DNA of 64,000 nt, from assembly GCA_028023455.1 (NCBI GenBank), contig JAQFVV010000017.1:2106501-2170500 (forward strand). The letters run 5' to 3'. Of the stretch, positions 34,183-45,400 are shown one piece after another. A model generated the notes under the pieces. The model was not told where the DNA came from. It was given only the letters and a program-made list of their open reading frames with translations, and did no database searches. Origin of the DNA: Epiperipatus broadwayi (lineage: Eukaryota; Onychophora; Udeonychophora; Euonychophora; Peripatidae). The translations under genes were made by a program, and so were the position numbers. Within the stretch, counting starts at the first letter, position 1. Every line of letters begins with the position of its first letter.

Positions 34183-34945
34183 TGCAGATTTAAACCCAGA
34201 CTTTCAAACTTCCTACAGTTATCCAGTCTAGCCAATATAATCAATGCACATAATCACATATAGGTGAAAAAAATAAATGACCAATATACATATTTTATGC
34301 TGAACCAGCACTCATCAGTTGGTCAGGATCATTATCTTCCACACATATACATGATCAATGCTCAGTTTATATTAAGATAGCAAATCTATACACTTTAATG
34401 AACAGGATTCAATCCTCTCCATTCCCCAACTTTTCAGCCATCCATGTCATGAAAAATCTGATGATGGAATGCTCAAAGCTTTTAATGATGCTAATATTAT
34501 TGTCATACTCATGTTGACTTTAGTTAATCTGGGCCCTCAAATGTAGGATCTTAATATGTTCATTTAAATACACAGAAGAAAACTGGGTAGAATACAGGTT
34601 CAATATGTAAAAGGTCAGATTATCTTAAGGTGAACATGGGTATGACTATAATATTGGTAGCATCAAGAGCTTTGAGAATTCCATGATCAGATTTTTCAGT
34701 GATATGGGTGGCTGAAGATTGAAGTCTGTTCATTAAAGTGTTACATTTGATAGCTTAATATACACCTAGCATTAATTATGTATATGTATGGGAGAAGATG
34801 ATCCATACAAACCCATGAGTGCTAGTTCAACATGAAATATGTATATTGGAAATAATTTATCTTTTTCACATGTATCAGTTAAATTAGATAAAGTGGATGA
34901 CTGTAGGGAGTTGGAAAGTCTAGGTTCAAATCTTCTTTAATTACA
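34183..34945. repeat. H2 repeat, head-to-head dimer
   Basis: Ends CAGATTTAAACC near 34186 and GGTTCAAATCTTC near 34922 mirror each other. The left unit is minus, the right plus, with a diverged centre near 34540-34620. Confidence 0.75.
34279..34330 (-). ncRNA. Hammerhead relic, H2 family
   Basis: Perfect stem II GTGCTG/CAGCAT (GTT loop), core CTGATGA, stem III ATATGTAT and stem I CCAA/TTGG, but GAAA has become AAAA. A single change from a well-formed ribozyme. Confidence 0.6.
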
Positions 34946-35655
34946 TCTATGTTAAGTATATACATTATACTTGTATTTTAATAATTACATCTGTTAAAAA
35001 AGCTTTTTCAAACATTATAGACATATTTCCTTTTAATATTAAATTATGCCTACCAAAATCACTTTATTCATGTTTAATTCTATAATTAATTTCATTCTTA
35101 AAGTTATCATGTGTATTAGTAATCTCACCATGTTATTTATAGTTATTTACTTCTTCTAATTCATGATTATAAATCCTTTTTTTTACTTTTAAGAAAATCT
35201 ATTGAATATTTCTTTAGCCTTTTTAACATTTATCTTTAGTTCTACTTTCTTACTTTTACTTGATAATTTTCTGAAGCTCTGAAGCATTATTTGCATACAC
35301 AATCACATTATTTTCAAAGTCTATATGATTTAAATAATCTCCATTTCTATCCTCCCAGATTCCTATTTTAATCCACAAAGTCGTAAAATGTTTTGGAGAT
35401 ATGAAATCATCTTGTTATGTAGTCATCCCAGGATTTATTTTCTTAGGATTACTATATAATCCAGTCATTGCTGTTACATTTTTATAAATATGCTTCAGAA
35501 TATGACAATATCCTGGATCTATACTTTGGCGATCCAATAGTTTAATCACTGAAAAAATGCTTATAAAATCAAATATTTTTCATAATCTATAAATCCAAAG
35601 CATATTGACAACTCATTGGTCCTTTCTATAACTTCTCTCAATACTTGGATATGAT

Positions 35656-36103
35656 CTACTGTACTAAAAATCCAGCTTGTTCTCTTGGTTGGTGGAAATC
35701 CAATGTTCTCTGTAGACGAGTTGTAATTATCGTGGTAAAAAATTGGTGTAAAACTGATAAAAGGCTGATAGGTCTGTAATTTCTAATATCTTCTTTATCA
35801 CCTTTTTTAAATATTAATATTAATACTGCATTCTTCCAATCATCTGGTACATCTTTATCATTTAGACATTTGGTATATAGCTTTGACAACAATTTTTCTG
35901 TTTCTTTACTTACGTTTTTTTAAAATAGTGATTATAATTCCAGTATTACCCGAAGATGTTCTCTTCTGCAAAGATTTAATTGCACATCTCACTTCTTCAT
36001 TTAAAATCATGAACAATTCAAAAGATGTAGTATTGTAGGAAAACTTTGTTTTCATGTTCTTTATTGTTATATAATTCTTTATATAATTAATTCTTCCACA
36101 CAT
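35656..36103 (-). pseudogene. RTE reverse transcriptase fingers, broken
   Basis: Two open pieces: 36103-35906 contains MILNEEVRCAIKSLQ (motif 0), and 35892-35656 contains DVPDDWKNAVLILIFKKGDK and NYRPISLLSVLHQFF (motifs 1-2), ending at QPREQAGF. They match residues 1-125 of the intact RTE RT at 15484, with a stop between them. Confidence 0.8.
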
Positions 36104-36799
36104 TTCATGATGTCATCACTCTTTTTAATAATAATTTAATTTTGGCTTCTTATTTCATAAATATGATTTTTAACAACACCAAGATGTTGCTTTACACTTT
36201 TGATACTTTTACTCTCTCTTTTAATGTTCCTTGCTAATTCCCAATTATATTTTTTCATATCATTATTAATTTTTCTTTATCTTTACCATTTTACAAAGTT
36301 CAAAATACTTGATTCTTTTTTATATATTTTCATGTTATTTCTTTTATTCATAAATTGTTTTATTTCTGTAGAAATTTTACTGGGCATTTTACTACCTTTT
36401 TGTACTGGGTATCTTTGTTGCAGTTTTTAATAGTGTATCGGTCATCTTCACATTGTTTTCATTCAAATCTGAACCTTCTTCAAGAATCGGTTAATATTTT
36501 AAAACAATTTGCAACTGTGAATATTGTTTTTCTCATAACTTTTGTCTCTCTAGTTTTGCATTAACATACATCTTACATCTCGCTAATTGATGATTACTTC
36601 CTGCGTCGAATTCATTAAGAACATTACAATTTTGAAATACATATTTTCTGCTAGTCAAAATATCTGAATCTGCTGTATTTTATATTGTAGGTCCACTTTT
36701 GTTTACAGTTTTTCTCATATAAAGAATGCATAATATAATTTTTTTCTTTTTCTGAAAACTTGACAAATCTGTGTCTGCTCTCATTTCTATCGCCATAAC

Positions 36800-36804
36800 C
36801 AAAT
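36800..36804. repeat. Short target-site duplication, left
   Basis: CAAAT, repeated at 37383-37387 around the nested RTE fragment; the interrupted endonuclease frame reads through if one copy is removed. Confidence 0.6.
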
Positions 36805-37382
36805 ACCTTGGTTAGATTATTAATACATATGGAAACATAATAGATAAAACTAATCATAGAATTAAATTTGTTTGGAGTGCTTTTGGTAGAAATAACTTGA
36901 TACTAAAAGGAAATACGCCTATGTATTTGAAAAGGAAGGTTTTTAATAAATGTGTTTTACCGGTTCTTACTTATGAACCTGAGACTTGGACACTTAATAG
37001 AAGAGCAATACAGAGACTTCAAACCACTCAAAGAAGTACAGAGAGATGCATGTTAGGAGTAACAAGAAGAGATCAAAAATGTAATATATGGGTAAGAGAA
37101 CAAACAGGTATTACTGACCTCATTGAAAAAATTAAAAGACAGAAGTGGAGTTGGGCTGGACAGATTTCTAGAAGAGATGATAATAGATGGACAATTAGAA
37201 TCTTAAACTGGATTCCAAGAGATTGTAAAAGCTCTAGAAAGAGACAACACATGAGGTGGATGGATGAAATAGGAAAGTGTGCAGGGTTGATGTGGAGAAA
37301 AGAAATAATGATCAGAGAAGATGGATTGAACTTGGAGAGACCTTCATCCTGCAGTGGATTGATAGTGGTTGATGATGATGAA
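36805..37382 (+). mobile_element. 5'-truncated RTE copy nested in another RTE copy
   Basis: 578 bp, from YLG(Q)II of the thumb to the GATGATGATGAA tail. It holds an open frame (36897-37382 part) with YEPETWTLNRRAIQRL, WAGQISRRDDNRWTIRILNW and RWMDEIGKCAG. The orientation is opposite to the host element. Confidence 0.85.
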
Positions 37383-38139
37383 CAAATTTACCTACAGCAC
37401 TTTCGTCTTTTAATTGTTTATCAGTTTTAGAATTAAGGCCTCTCGTGATAATTTTAAAATGTTGTTTGGTCTAATCAAAATTTTTTTGCATATCCATATA
37501 AAAAATTTTCTACTTCTTCATCATATTGAAAACTTGATGAGGCATAAACCTGACTTATCTGCATTTGTTGTTTTCTATAAAGCGGAAAAACTTGCAACTC
37601 TTTCTAATACACCATCAATCTCTACAATGTTGATATTCCACTTTTTATTATAATGATTACTGTTTTACTTGTGCTTCCAATATTTGTGCCTTTGTATTAT
37701 AGAACATGTTCATTTTTTAAACCAATTCTCTCTTCCCCTTCTAATTTCACAAAGTCCAGCAATGACCCATTTACAGTTTTTCTTCCAAATTTGTGCAATT
37801 TTTCTTCACTTGAAAGTGATCTGAAATTGCGAGTACTTCAATAAAAGTTTATCAAATGGCAGTCTGGTTTGCAATCAGGGGATTCTTATCACCCTCTGCA
37901 TTTGGCTACCAATGCTGCCTTGGCTGGTGACTTTACAGCCTCCTGGGAATAAGGGCCATGCTTTAGTCTTATCGATCATGATTGTAAATATCTATTTAAA
38001 AAGTTCTTGCATGCATACATTCATCCCGCCTTCAAGAACACTTAACTGATATTTCAATTAATATTAGACAATAAAAAAAAGATTACAGTGTTTTTTTTTT
38101 AAAAAAGTCAAAAAACTCATTATGCTGGCTGAACCTAGT

Positions 38140-38535
38140 TCAGTATATATCCTGATGTATAGATGCTGAACTGAGTTCAAATTTGTATGTCTATACAAGC
38201 AGCTTGGATTGAAAACATTATTGTGTTTTCAGTTTGAGATCATTGTTTTATAGTTAACTAAAAAGCTCAAAAATGGCTTCTAGAGTTCTGCGTTAATCTA
38301 TAGATGTAGGTGCAGTGCTCTCAGATCCAAGTCTCCTCATTAATAAAAAGCCATAAGCTAGAAACTAGTCTAGGGATATTAGTTAAGTAGGCACTAGATA
38401 GGGATTTTGATGCACTAATTTTCTAGCATTTATTCCTTACTATGTCTTGCACTAGGTGGCACTATTGTATGGAGAAAGTTGCTACCGTTCTAACAGATTG
38501 TGTAAACATAAGGAATGGTGATCATGCGATGTCAT
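38140..38535 (+). repeat. H1 ribozyme repeat, plus unit
   Basis: H1 landmarks in order: CTTGGATTGAAAACATTA near 38201, GTGCTCTCAGATCCAA near 38313, decayed hammerhead at 38324-38383, TTGCACTAGGTGGCACTA near 38446, and GATCATGCGATG near the end. The core reads CATTAATAAA in place of CACTGATGAAA. Confidence 0.75.
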
Positions 38536-38791
38536 AATGTATATTATGATGGTCGACCAGAAGAGAAAAGATGATTGATAGGAAAAAAAAAACAACACTA
38601 ATAAACAGAATTAAATCAGTTCATGTTTATGACAGTCAATTTATTTATGGACACCACTCTATTAGTATAGCTTTAAACATTATATTCTTTATTATTCTAC
38701 TTCTAAATACTCGAGAAAATACGTATATAGATAAATCAACTATGACTATATGGATGCAATATACAATCATTACATCTAAAAATAATATAAT

Positions 38792-38992
38792 TAGAAGGAA
38801 TTTGAACTCAGATTTCCAACTTCTATAGCTATCCACTCCATCTTATGCAACCAATACACATGACTACATACATGTGAAAAAGGTAAGTGATCCCAATATA
38901 CACATATATAAGTGGTTATGTGTATTGGTTGTATAAGATGGAGTGGATAGCTGTAGGGAGCTGAAAGTCTGAGTTCAAATCCCTTCTAATTT
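38792..38992. repeat. H2 repeat, short inverted dimer without ribozymes
   Basis: AGAAGGAATTTGAACTCAG near 38792 pairs with CTGAGTTCAAATCCCTTCT near 38970-38988; the arms meet at a TATATA centre near 38905. Only the distal parts of two H2 units remain. Confidence 0.75.
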
Positions 38993-39039
38993 CATTAGGT
39001 TCAGTATAAATAATATACTTGTATTTGAATAACAATAAT

Positions 39040-39240
39040 AGTAATATCAAAAATTTTGGTTCACAATATGTTGAAAAAATGTAATATGGAAAACAACTAT
39101 ATGCAAAAATGTATACAAGATACACTTAAAATCTGTATAAAATTCACAATTTTTACCTAGTGCACTTTTGACTGTTATATTAGCCATAATCATGGATTCT
39201 GATAGAGTGGAGAATATTGCATATGTCATTTACATTTGTG
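39040..39240 (+). repeat. Dispersed repeat, copy 1
   Basis: Shares about 170 bp with 54135-54310, same orientation: ACAATATGTTGAAAAAATG, TAATATGGAAAA, TTCACAATTTTTACCTAGTG and CACTTTTGACT. Not assigned to a family. Confidence 0.75.
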
Positions 39241-39269
39241 CATATAGTTGTTTTCCATAACAATAGTTT

Positions 39270-39500
39270 ATAAAGAGGCAAAACTATCCATATAGTAGCA
39301 CACTCAATGCAAGCCAGAGTAATCAATGAATACAGGAAGGTTTTTGCCTAAAACTCTATCTAGTGCCTACTCATCCAATATCTCCAGATTGGTTTTTAGC
39401 TTGTAGCTTTCATCAGTGGTGTTACTTACTGCATGGAGAGTTTTGCCTCTTAGTAAACAAATTGTGTAAGCATAAAGAACAGTGAACATGTCATGTTTAG
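39270..39500. repeat. H1 repeat, partial, inverted
   Basis: A minus unit (AGAGGCAAAACTATCC near 39276, CCAGAGTAATCAATG near 39316) with hammerhead area 39372-39423, joined to a plus end (ATGGAGAGTTTTGCCTC near 39434). The ribozyme keeps CTGATGA but GAAA is AAAA. Confidence 0.7.
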
Positions 39501-39769
39501 TGGTATAATAATAGTAGTAATAAATAAAAATTAAACAATGTATTTATTTATTTTGCTAATAACCCAAAATAGTCATGTGACATTGCTGTTTGTATTAATA
39601 CATTAATGTAATGACATCAAATTACTTTTTCTTTATTATTTTTTTCTTATGAAAAAAAATATAAGAGTAGTTTAGTAAAAATAAAATAAAGACATATATC
39701 ATGTGACTCCATTTGATAAGCTTGAAATTATAAACTAAAATAAAGAGTGTGCTAATAGCTCTAACATGC

Positions 39770-40065
39770 TTTATCGATAAATGCTGCAAGAAAAAGCATT
39801 TAAATCTCTATCTAGGAATTATTCCCAGCCTCAGACTAGTTTCAAGCTATTGGCTTTCCTCAGTGAGGTACTAGGATATTTCAAACCCTAGGTTCAAAAT
39901 ATCAACTCAAAGCCAGCACTTATCTAATAGTTAACTTTTAATTAGAAAATCTGAAATTTTCAGAAAGCTATATGTCTTCAAATCCAGCTACCTAACTTAA
40001 ATAGCTATATGGGGCTGAGAATGTTCTTAATTTTAGATTAGTAAAACATTCTAATACTGTTCATG
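39770..40065 (-). repeat. H1-like ribozyme repeat, minus unit
   Basis: Minus-strand unit with a diverged body but a well-formed hammerhead at 39824-39875. TCAAATCCAGC...ATAGCTATATGGG near 39975-40015 matches the H1 body. Confidence 0.65.
39824..39875 (-). ncRNA. Hammerhead ribozyme candidate, best H1-type copy
   Basis: Minus strand: outer stem I CCTAG/CTGGG, inner stem I CCTCA/TGAGG (5 perfect pairs), core CTGAGGA (N7 = G, allowed), stem II AAGC/GCTT with loop CAATA, GAAA, palindromic stem III ACTAGT, C at the cleavage position. Stem I pairs differ from other H1 copies yet still pair, which supports selection on the fold. Type I hammerhead; with so short a stem III it would be expected to work best as a dimer. 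Confidence 0.75.
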
Positions 40066-42277
40066 AGTTTAAAAACAAAAAATGGAAGCACATTAGCAAT
40101 TCTATTATAAAAAGAAAATATAAACATAATATTGATGGGGATATATAAAACATATATAGAGACATTTGTGATCATGATGGGATAAATGAAAGCAACATAA
40201 GAAAAAAACAACTCTGTATCAAAAAACTTCTGTGTTTTTCCAAAAATTGCAACAACAGAATGTGTAACTCAATTGGAAATACAACATTTCATATCCATCA
40301 AGAGAGCAGGTTGGTGATCATTATTGATAACTCATCAATATAGTCTGTCTCCAACAAAAAATGAACCTCGTTTTGAAATATTGCATTCCACCATCTTAGA
40401 AAATATAAAACCTTGACATTATATAGGATTATAAATCGATCTAATATTTAAAAAAAAAAATACACAACTGTTAATGAAAGTTAGTTATTTTTAAAAAAAT
40501 ATTCACCTTTATTACTTGCCTAGCATGCTTTCAATATAACATGTATTTCAGTAACAGTCGTGTATTACATTAGCTCAGAAAAGAGGAAAATTATTTATAG
40601 TTGAATTAAAAAAAAGAAATGTAAATAAAAGTAAACAAAAAGTTAAAATTATTAAAGAAGTAGTTAAAGTATTTATTTGTCAGTAAATTAATTGTGTGTG
40701 TAAAATACTATTTTGATATTACTTTTAAGTTTAGGTTTATTCAAATAATTTATTGGCATATTTAATAGCTTTATTTTATAAATGTGTCGTAGGAATAATA
40801 TACCAATTAAGTTAATTTTAATTAAAATCAAATTGATATACACCATTTAACTAATACTAGTACACATGCAGTGATGGATATATGTCATTGGAATTGTTTT
40901 TATTTATAGCATAATACAAATAATAAAAAAACCACAATAGCTAGATTAAAAGTAATATTGTTGTTTTTTATAGTTTTTATTATATATCAATATGAATGAA
41001 AAATCTTCACATGAAATTGGGTAAATCGTTGATTGTGGTAAATATATTTTACATCTAATTAGGACAGTTTGTAGCATTGTGCCTATTTAATTTTTATATA
41101 CTGTACTCCTAATTCTCTTTTTACACAGTAGATTGGTTACCGAAAATTATCTATTTGTGTAAAAAAAAAACATTGTATATATGGAAAATAAAGAGATTCG
41201 TTCTGGACCTAAGAAATCAGTGAAAATAATTAAATAAACCGTATGAACAATTTTGTTAGAATGTTATATTTTAGTGTGTTATCAAATTTTATTTCATATA
41301 CATTGAACATAAATCAAAAATGAGTTATTGGAACATAAATTTCATTTGAAAAATTAAAACACTTGAAAGTGATAGCACAATGAAACACTGGTTTCTCTAT
41401 ACACATCAGATTTCACGAGTACTAATGTATAATAGGAATTGTGGACTTAATCAGTGAAGTATTGATAGCTTCACGCTCTCAGATCTAACTGCTTCAGCTT
41501 CACCTATTTATATAGAAAGTAGGTTGAAGTACAGAAGGGTTCCCCTCTTTTCTTACAATATGTAAGCTTGTGGTTAAGACCTGTAGAGGTTTCTACCATC
41601 GCATTTTCAAGCGCACATTCTTTAGGTTTATTGCCTTAGTAAATTTTACGTAATCAATGTGTGTTAAATAAATTTATGATTACACACGTCAGAGTAAAGT
41701 TGAAAGTTCAATCGTCACTTTCACGTTATAAGTAAAAAAAAAAAAAATTGAAATAAAGATTATTAATGTAATTTATTGGAATTTATTACTTTTATTTCAT
41801 TTAACTTTTTTTTTTAATTTAACAACTAACACATTTGAAAAGAGAAATTGTAGGCCCTTGAAACAGTACATTTATCAAAAATAAGTGTGACATCTTGCTT
41901 GTCTGTAAAACAAAAAAGTACCCAAGATTTTATTTGCTGTAACTGTCTGACAATAAACACATACTTTTGTGCATGATTGGCATACCATTGCTTTCACTAA
42001 AATTTGCAAAATATAACTTATTATCTATTGATTTTTGGCAAAATTGATAAATATAAATTTGAACAAATTAATCACTTAAATTTAATCAAAATTAAATTTT
42101 TTAACATCAATATCAACAAGGATTTTTTTTATTTTAAAACCAAATGTCAAAATGCAAAGAAAGCATCAATATCATAAATGTACTTCCCTTTCAAAACAAA
42201 ACACAAAAACGTTACAATGTAGACAAACAAATTTCCCCATTAGCAGGAATATTGCTGAAAAAGGTATTTTTGTTTTT
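40066..42277. other. 2.2 kb AT-rich DNA, no gene seen
   Basis: No recognised protein domain or repeat. A stretch near 40070-40330 is fairly open on the plus strand but matches nothing I know. Confidence 0.5.
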
Positions 42278-42409
42278 AAAATAATGAGAAATGTTAATCA
42301 TTGGTGGTCGAGAGGTCAGCGACAGCTGCTTTATAAGCAGTTGTCCCAAGTTAGCAGATTCACTTCCAGGCTGATGCTATGACACATGAGAAAAAAAATA
42401 ATGAGAAAT
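42278..42409 (+). mobile_element. tRNA-derived SINE, subfamily 2, with target duplications
   Basis: The body is 42293-42394: A box region GGTGGTCGAGAGGTCAGCGA, CTGCTTTATAAGCAG arm, B-box-like AGATTCACTTCC, ending GACACATGAG and an A run. The direct repeat AAAATAATGAGAAAT at 42278-42292 and 42395-42409 brackets it (part overlaps the A tail). Confidence 0.85.
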
Positions 42410-42699
42410 AAAAAATTAAACTTTTTTTAATAAAAAGTACAAGATAATAACAGACATAATTTTTTTGTTTGGTTTTGTGATGGAATCATGATGAACTCGA
42501 CATCAGAAACAAATCTGTAAATAAACACTAAATAAAAAACCTTTACAATCTTCTAAAAAGGAAAATAAATTATTTTATATTACTTACATAAAATTGTTTA
42601 GAATTTAAAAAAAAAAGTTTAATAACAACTTAAGACAATGTAAGAAATAATAATTTTTGTTAGTCATTTATTTATTACTAGAGATCCAATAATGGATAT

Positions 42700-42905
42700 T
42701 TCTGTAGTGTAATTTTGACTACACCATTCTCATGCAAGGATAGTGGCCAACTGATGAGCGCCAATTCAGCATGAAACATGCATCTTGGGGATCATATATC
42801 CTTTTCACATCTTTGGTCATATGTTTATGATTACATCCCTCCACAAGGTGATAAAAAGTGGACAGAAACCAGTCCCTACCTTGCATGAGAGTAATGTAGT
42901 GAAAC
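42700..42905 (+). repeat. H2b ribozyme repeat
   Basis: TAGTGTAATTTTGACTACA near 42705, hammerhead at 42745-42793, TTTGGTCATATGTTTATG near 42813, and CATGAGAGTAATGTAGTG near the end. Related copies are at 5010 and 62085. Confidence 0.7.
42745..42793 (+). ncRNA. Hammerhead ribozyme candidate, H2b family
   Basis: Stem I CCAA/TTGG, core CTGATGA, imperfect stem II (GCG-C against AGCAT), GAAA, then an ATGCAT palindrome offset by two bases and C before TTGGGGATC. Probably weakened. Confidence 0.5.
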
Positions 42906-44425
42906 ATGATAGAAATATAATCTAAGAATTACTTTGAAAATGTAAGATGATTTTTGAAGCCTTGATGATAATGTTTGTTTCTTCATACCAATCATGAATA
43001 TGTCATAGCAGCTCTAATCCCAAAGTGCTGCTTTGGTTTTTTTTTTACCAATCATGTTGTTTTAAAATATCTCATGTAGAAAAAGATTTTTTTAAAAGTT
43101 CATGTTATTTTACAATTGTGCAAAAAAAATTCATGGATAAGATCATTTTTCCTTTATTTATAGTGTTAAAGGTATTCAGTGAATGAATGTCAAATAGATA
43201 TCATGCATTATCCATAAAAAATAGAAGTGCCAACATGCGTAAATTCCTATAATACAAAGGTATCTTCAAAATTGCAAGATGGTATTGTGATTTAATTTAA
43301 CTATTGTTAGTAAGAGATATGATGAAGTGGTATTCATATGATTAATAATCTTATGTAAGCCCTGTTGGGAATAAATTTTCTTCCTCTCGTGGTGCCTTGA
43401 AGATATGCTTTCTCAAGGACGACTGAACTTCAGAATTGTAGGACTACTTTATTGGAATTATCATATGATAAAATGTTGCATCTCTTTATATAGATCATAA
43501 TCTTCTTTTGCTGTTGCGGGAATTCAAAATTAATAATTTATGAAGATTATTTTTAAGGATCTTTATAATAAATATATGGATTGGAAAATAAAATAAATAA
43601 GTAAAGTTGAGGAGTGAATATAATAAATACCTTTAATTCTAACAACATCATATGATTTCTTACATGTTTTAGGAACAATAGCATTCAGCGTACTCTAAAA
43701 TCATTTGTGAACTTAGGTAATTAGCAGACTCTATATGATATAATCTTCATTAACTGCAGCAAAAGCCAAAAAAGTGGTTACTCTGAAAATAATAATTTTA
43801 TAGCATTATATCACCTAGTGTTCATTGATTATTCAAGTTTACAATAGGTGGCTCTAGAGTAGGATGAAAATAATTGATCTTGGACACACTTTTAATCTGA
43901 TGTTTGTTCCTAGTTCCTGATTTATAATGTATAGTTGTCTAATAGAAGGATAAATTGCAGGGATGCTTATTCTTTATTTATTATCTCAACTTTATTTCTA
44001 TTTTGGGTTATTTTTTTCAAAAATACAGCTACTATAAAAATGAATAAAGTAAAACTTTAAAATTTTCCAAGCCTAATAAATAAAATTTTATGTAAAGATG
44101 ACAGACTTATATGCATGGAGCCGGATAACAGAAGACAAAAGGTGAAGGAGGCATAGTTCTTAGCCAACCATAAAAATGTAATTAATAAGAAAGATAGCAG
44201 TGTAAAATTATCAAATGAATGAAATATGTAAATTTAGTAATTTGAATAAAGTGCTTATCTAATCATCTCACTGTTTAAATAAAGCAGCAGACATAACCAA
44301 CATACAAGAACTATGATCCTAGTAGACTTCACCGAAAGTGCATTCAGCTATGTCTAAATTGCAAAAGAAAAAAGTATTAACATTTTGCATTCAACTATCA
44401 CATGAAAATATTTTATTGTTATTAA
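42906..44425. other. 1.5 kb with no gene seen
   Basis: AT-rich; no supported gene or repeat. Confidence 0.5.
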
Positions 44426-44429
44426 CCAT

Positions 44430-44520
44430 TAGAAACCAGTCAACACTTAGACAGTCTCAATATAGATAACAATCAACAACTTCAAACTGTTGTCAAGACA
44501 ACCACCCTTTAAGAATTATT
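44430..44520 (+). repeat. Half of a fold-back repeat
   Basis: CCAGTCAACACTTAGACAG and AACAATCAACAACTTCAAA match the left arm of the hairpin repeat at 50691-50799; the right arm is lost. Confidence 0.65.
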
Positions 44521-44534
44521 ATAGTAATTATTAT

Positions 44535-44714
44535 TCATCACATAATCACCATCTCTCACTGATGAAGGCCACAAGCCAGAAACTAGTCTGGGAATATTGG
44601 ATGAGTAGGCATTAAATTGGGATTTTATGCACAAGCCTTCTGGCATCCATTGATTACTCTGTCTTGCTTACAGTGGCACTACTGTATGGAGAGTTTTGCC
44701 TTGTTTATAAACAA
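44535..44714 (+). repeat. H1 ribozyme repeat, plus unit, 5'-truncated
   Basis: Hammerhead at 44547-44601, then GATGAGTAGGCATTA, CTGGCATCCATTGATTACTC near 44639, GTGGCACTACTGTATGGAGAG near 44671, and GTTTTGCCTTGTTTATAAAC at the end. Confidence 0.8.
44547..44601 (+). ncRNA. Hammerhead ribozyme candidate, H1 family
   Basis: Stem I TCTCA/TGGGA, core CTGATGA, stem II GGC/GCC after an A-A mismatch with loop CACAA, GAAA, palindrome ACTAGT, C at the cleavage position. The core is fully consensus. Confidence 0.7.
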
Positions 44715-44746
44715 TTATTATTGTAATTAAATACTTACTAATATAT

Positions 44747-45397
44747 ATATAAACAAAAAAAAACTTATAAATCCAATAAAAATATTATATTTCAACCAGA
44801 GGACTGGTTTTCATCAGAAAGAAAAAAAATACACAATAAAATGGCGATAATCAAAAATTACAGATTTGGTAAAAGATTAAAAATTTAACAAAACCCCCCT
44901 GATTGGTCACAAAATCTAACACAGAATATCTACCCAATCAATGGCAAAATTCAAACAAAAACAAACAAAAAAAAAACTACATTCCCTCCTAATCAAGCTT
45001 AAATTCTATTTAAATTAAAATAAATATAAAAATAAAAAATCCAAAATTAAAAATTAAAATATACCTATGTGCATACATAGAAAAATTAAACTATGCTCAC
45101 ATACAAAAAATAGCTGTGCTCACATTAATATTCATTAAAAACTAAAATACTTATACATTTTAATCAAAAATTATAGTTAGTGCAAAGTACAATAATTTAT
45201 AATAACTAATTATTTATCTATAAACCAATTAAACACAGATATTAAACATCCATATAACCAATCTTTACATAAAAAACCTCATATAAGAAAATTTTCACAT
45301 AAAAAACTCACATATAGAAATCATTTAGGAGACCAGGTAACCCAGAGATGTAATAGTTCCAGTGTTCAAATTCAATCCATGTGGTTCTAAGGTCTTG
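44747..45397 (-). repeat. Penelope pseudo-LTR, 3' copy
   Basis: Direct repeat of 49526-50187. It begins just past the ORF2 stop and contains the hammerhead-like motif near its distal end. Confidence 0.9.
44781..44817 (-). ncRNA. Hammerhead-like motif in 3' pseudo-LTR
   Basis: Minus strand: core CTGATGA, a 6-bp stem II AACCAG/CTGGTT with loop TCCT, GAAA, and a near-palindromic AT-only stem III (ATAT-A-ATAT). I cannot find a convincing stem I: the upstream side is a T-rich run. Stem II and core are too good for chance, but activity is doubtful. Confidence 0.55.
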
Positions 45398-45400
45398 AAT

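Larger units (their letters stand above)
34970..38045 (-). mobile_element. RTE copy, near full length, with a nested RTE fragment
   Basis: Minus-strand copy from a 5' region near 38040 (same upstream sequence as the element at 13708) through the endonuclease (37990-36500), linker, RT fingers (36103-35656), palm and thumb to about 34985, where an H2 dimer abuts. Its endonuclease is interrupted at 36805-37382 by a plus-strand RTE 3' fragment. Multiple stops. Confidence 0.8.
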
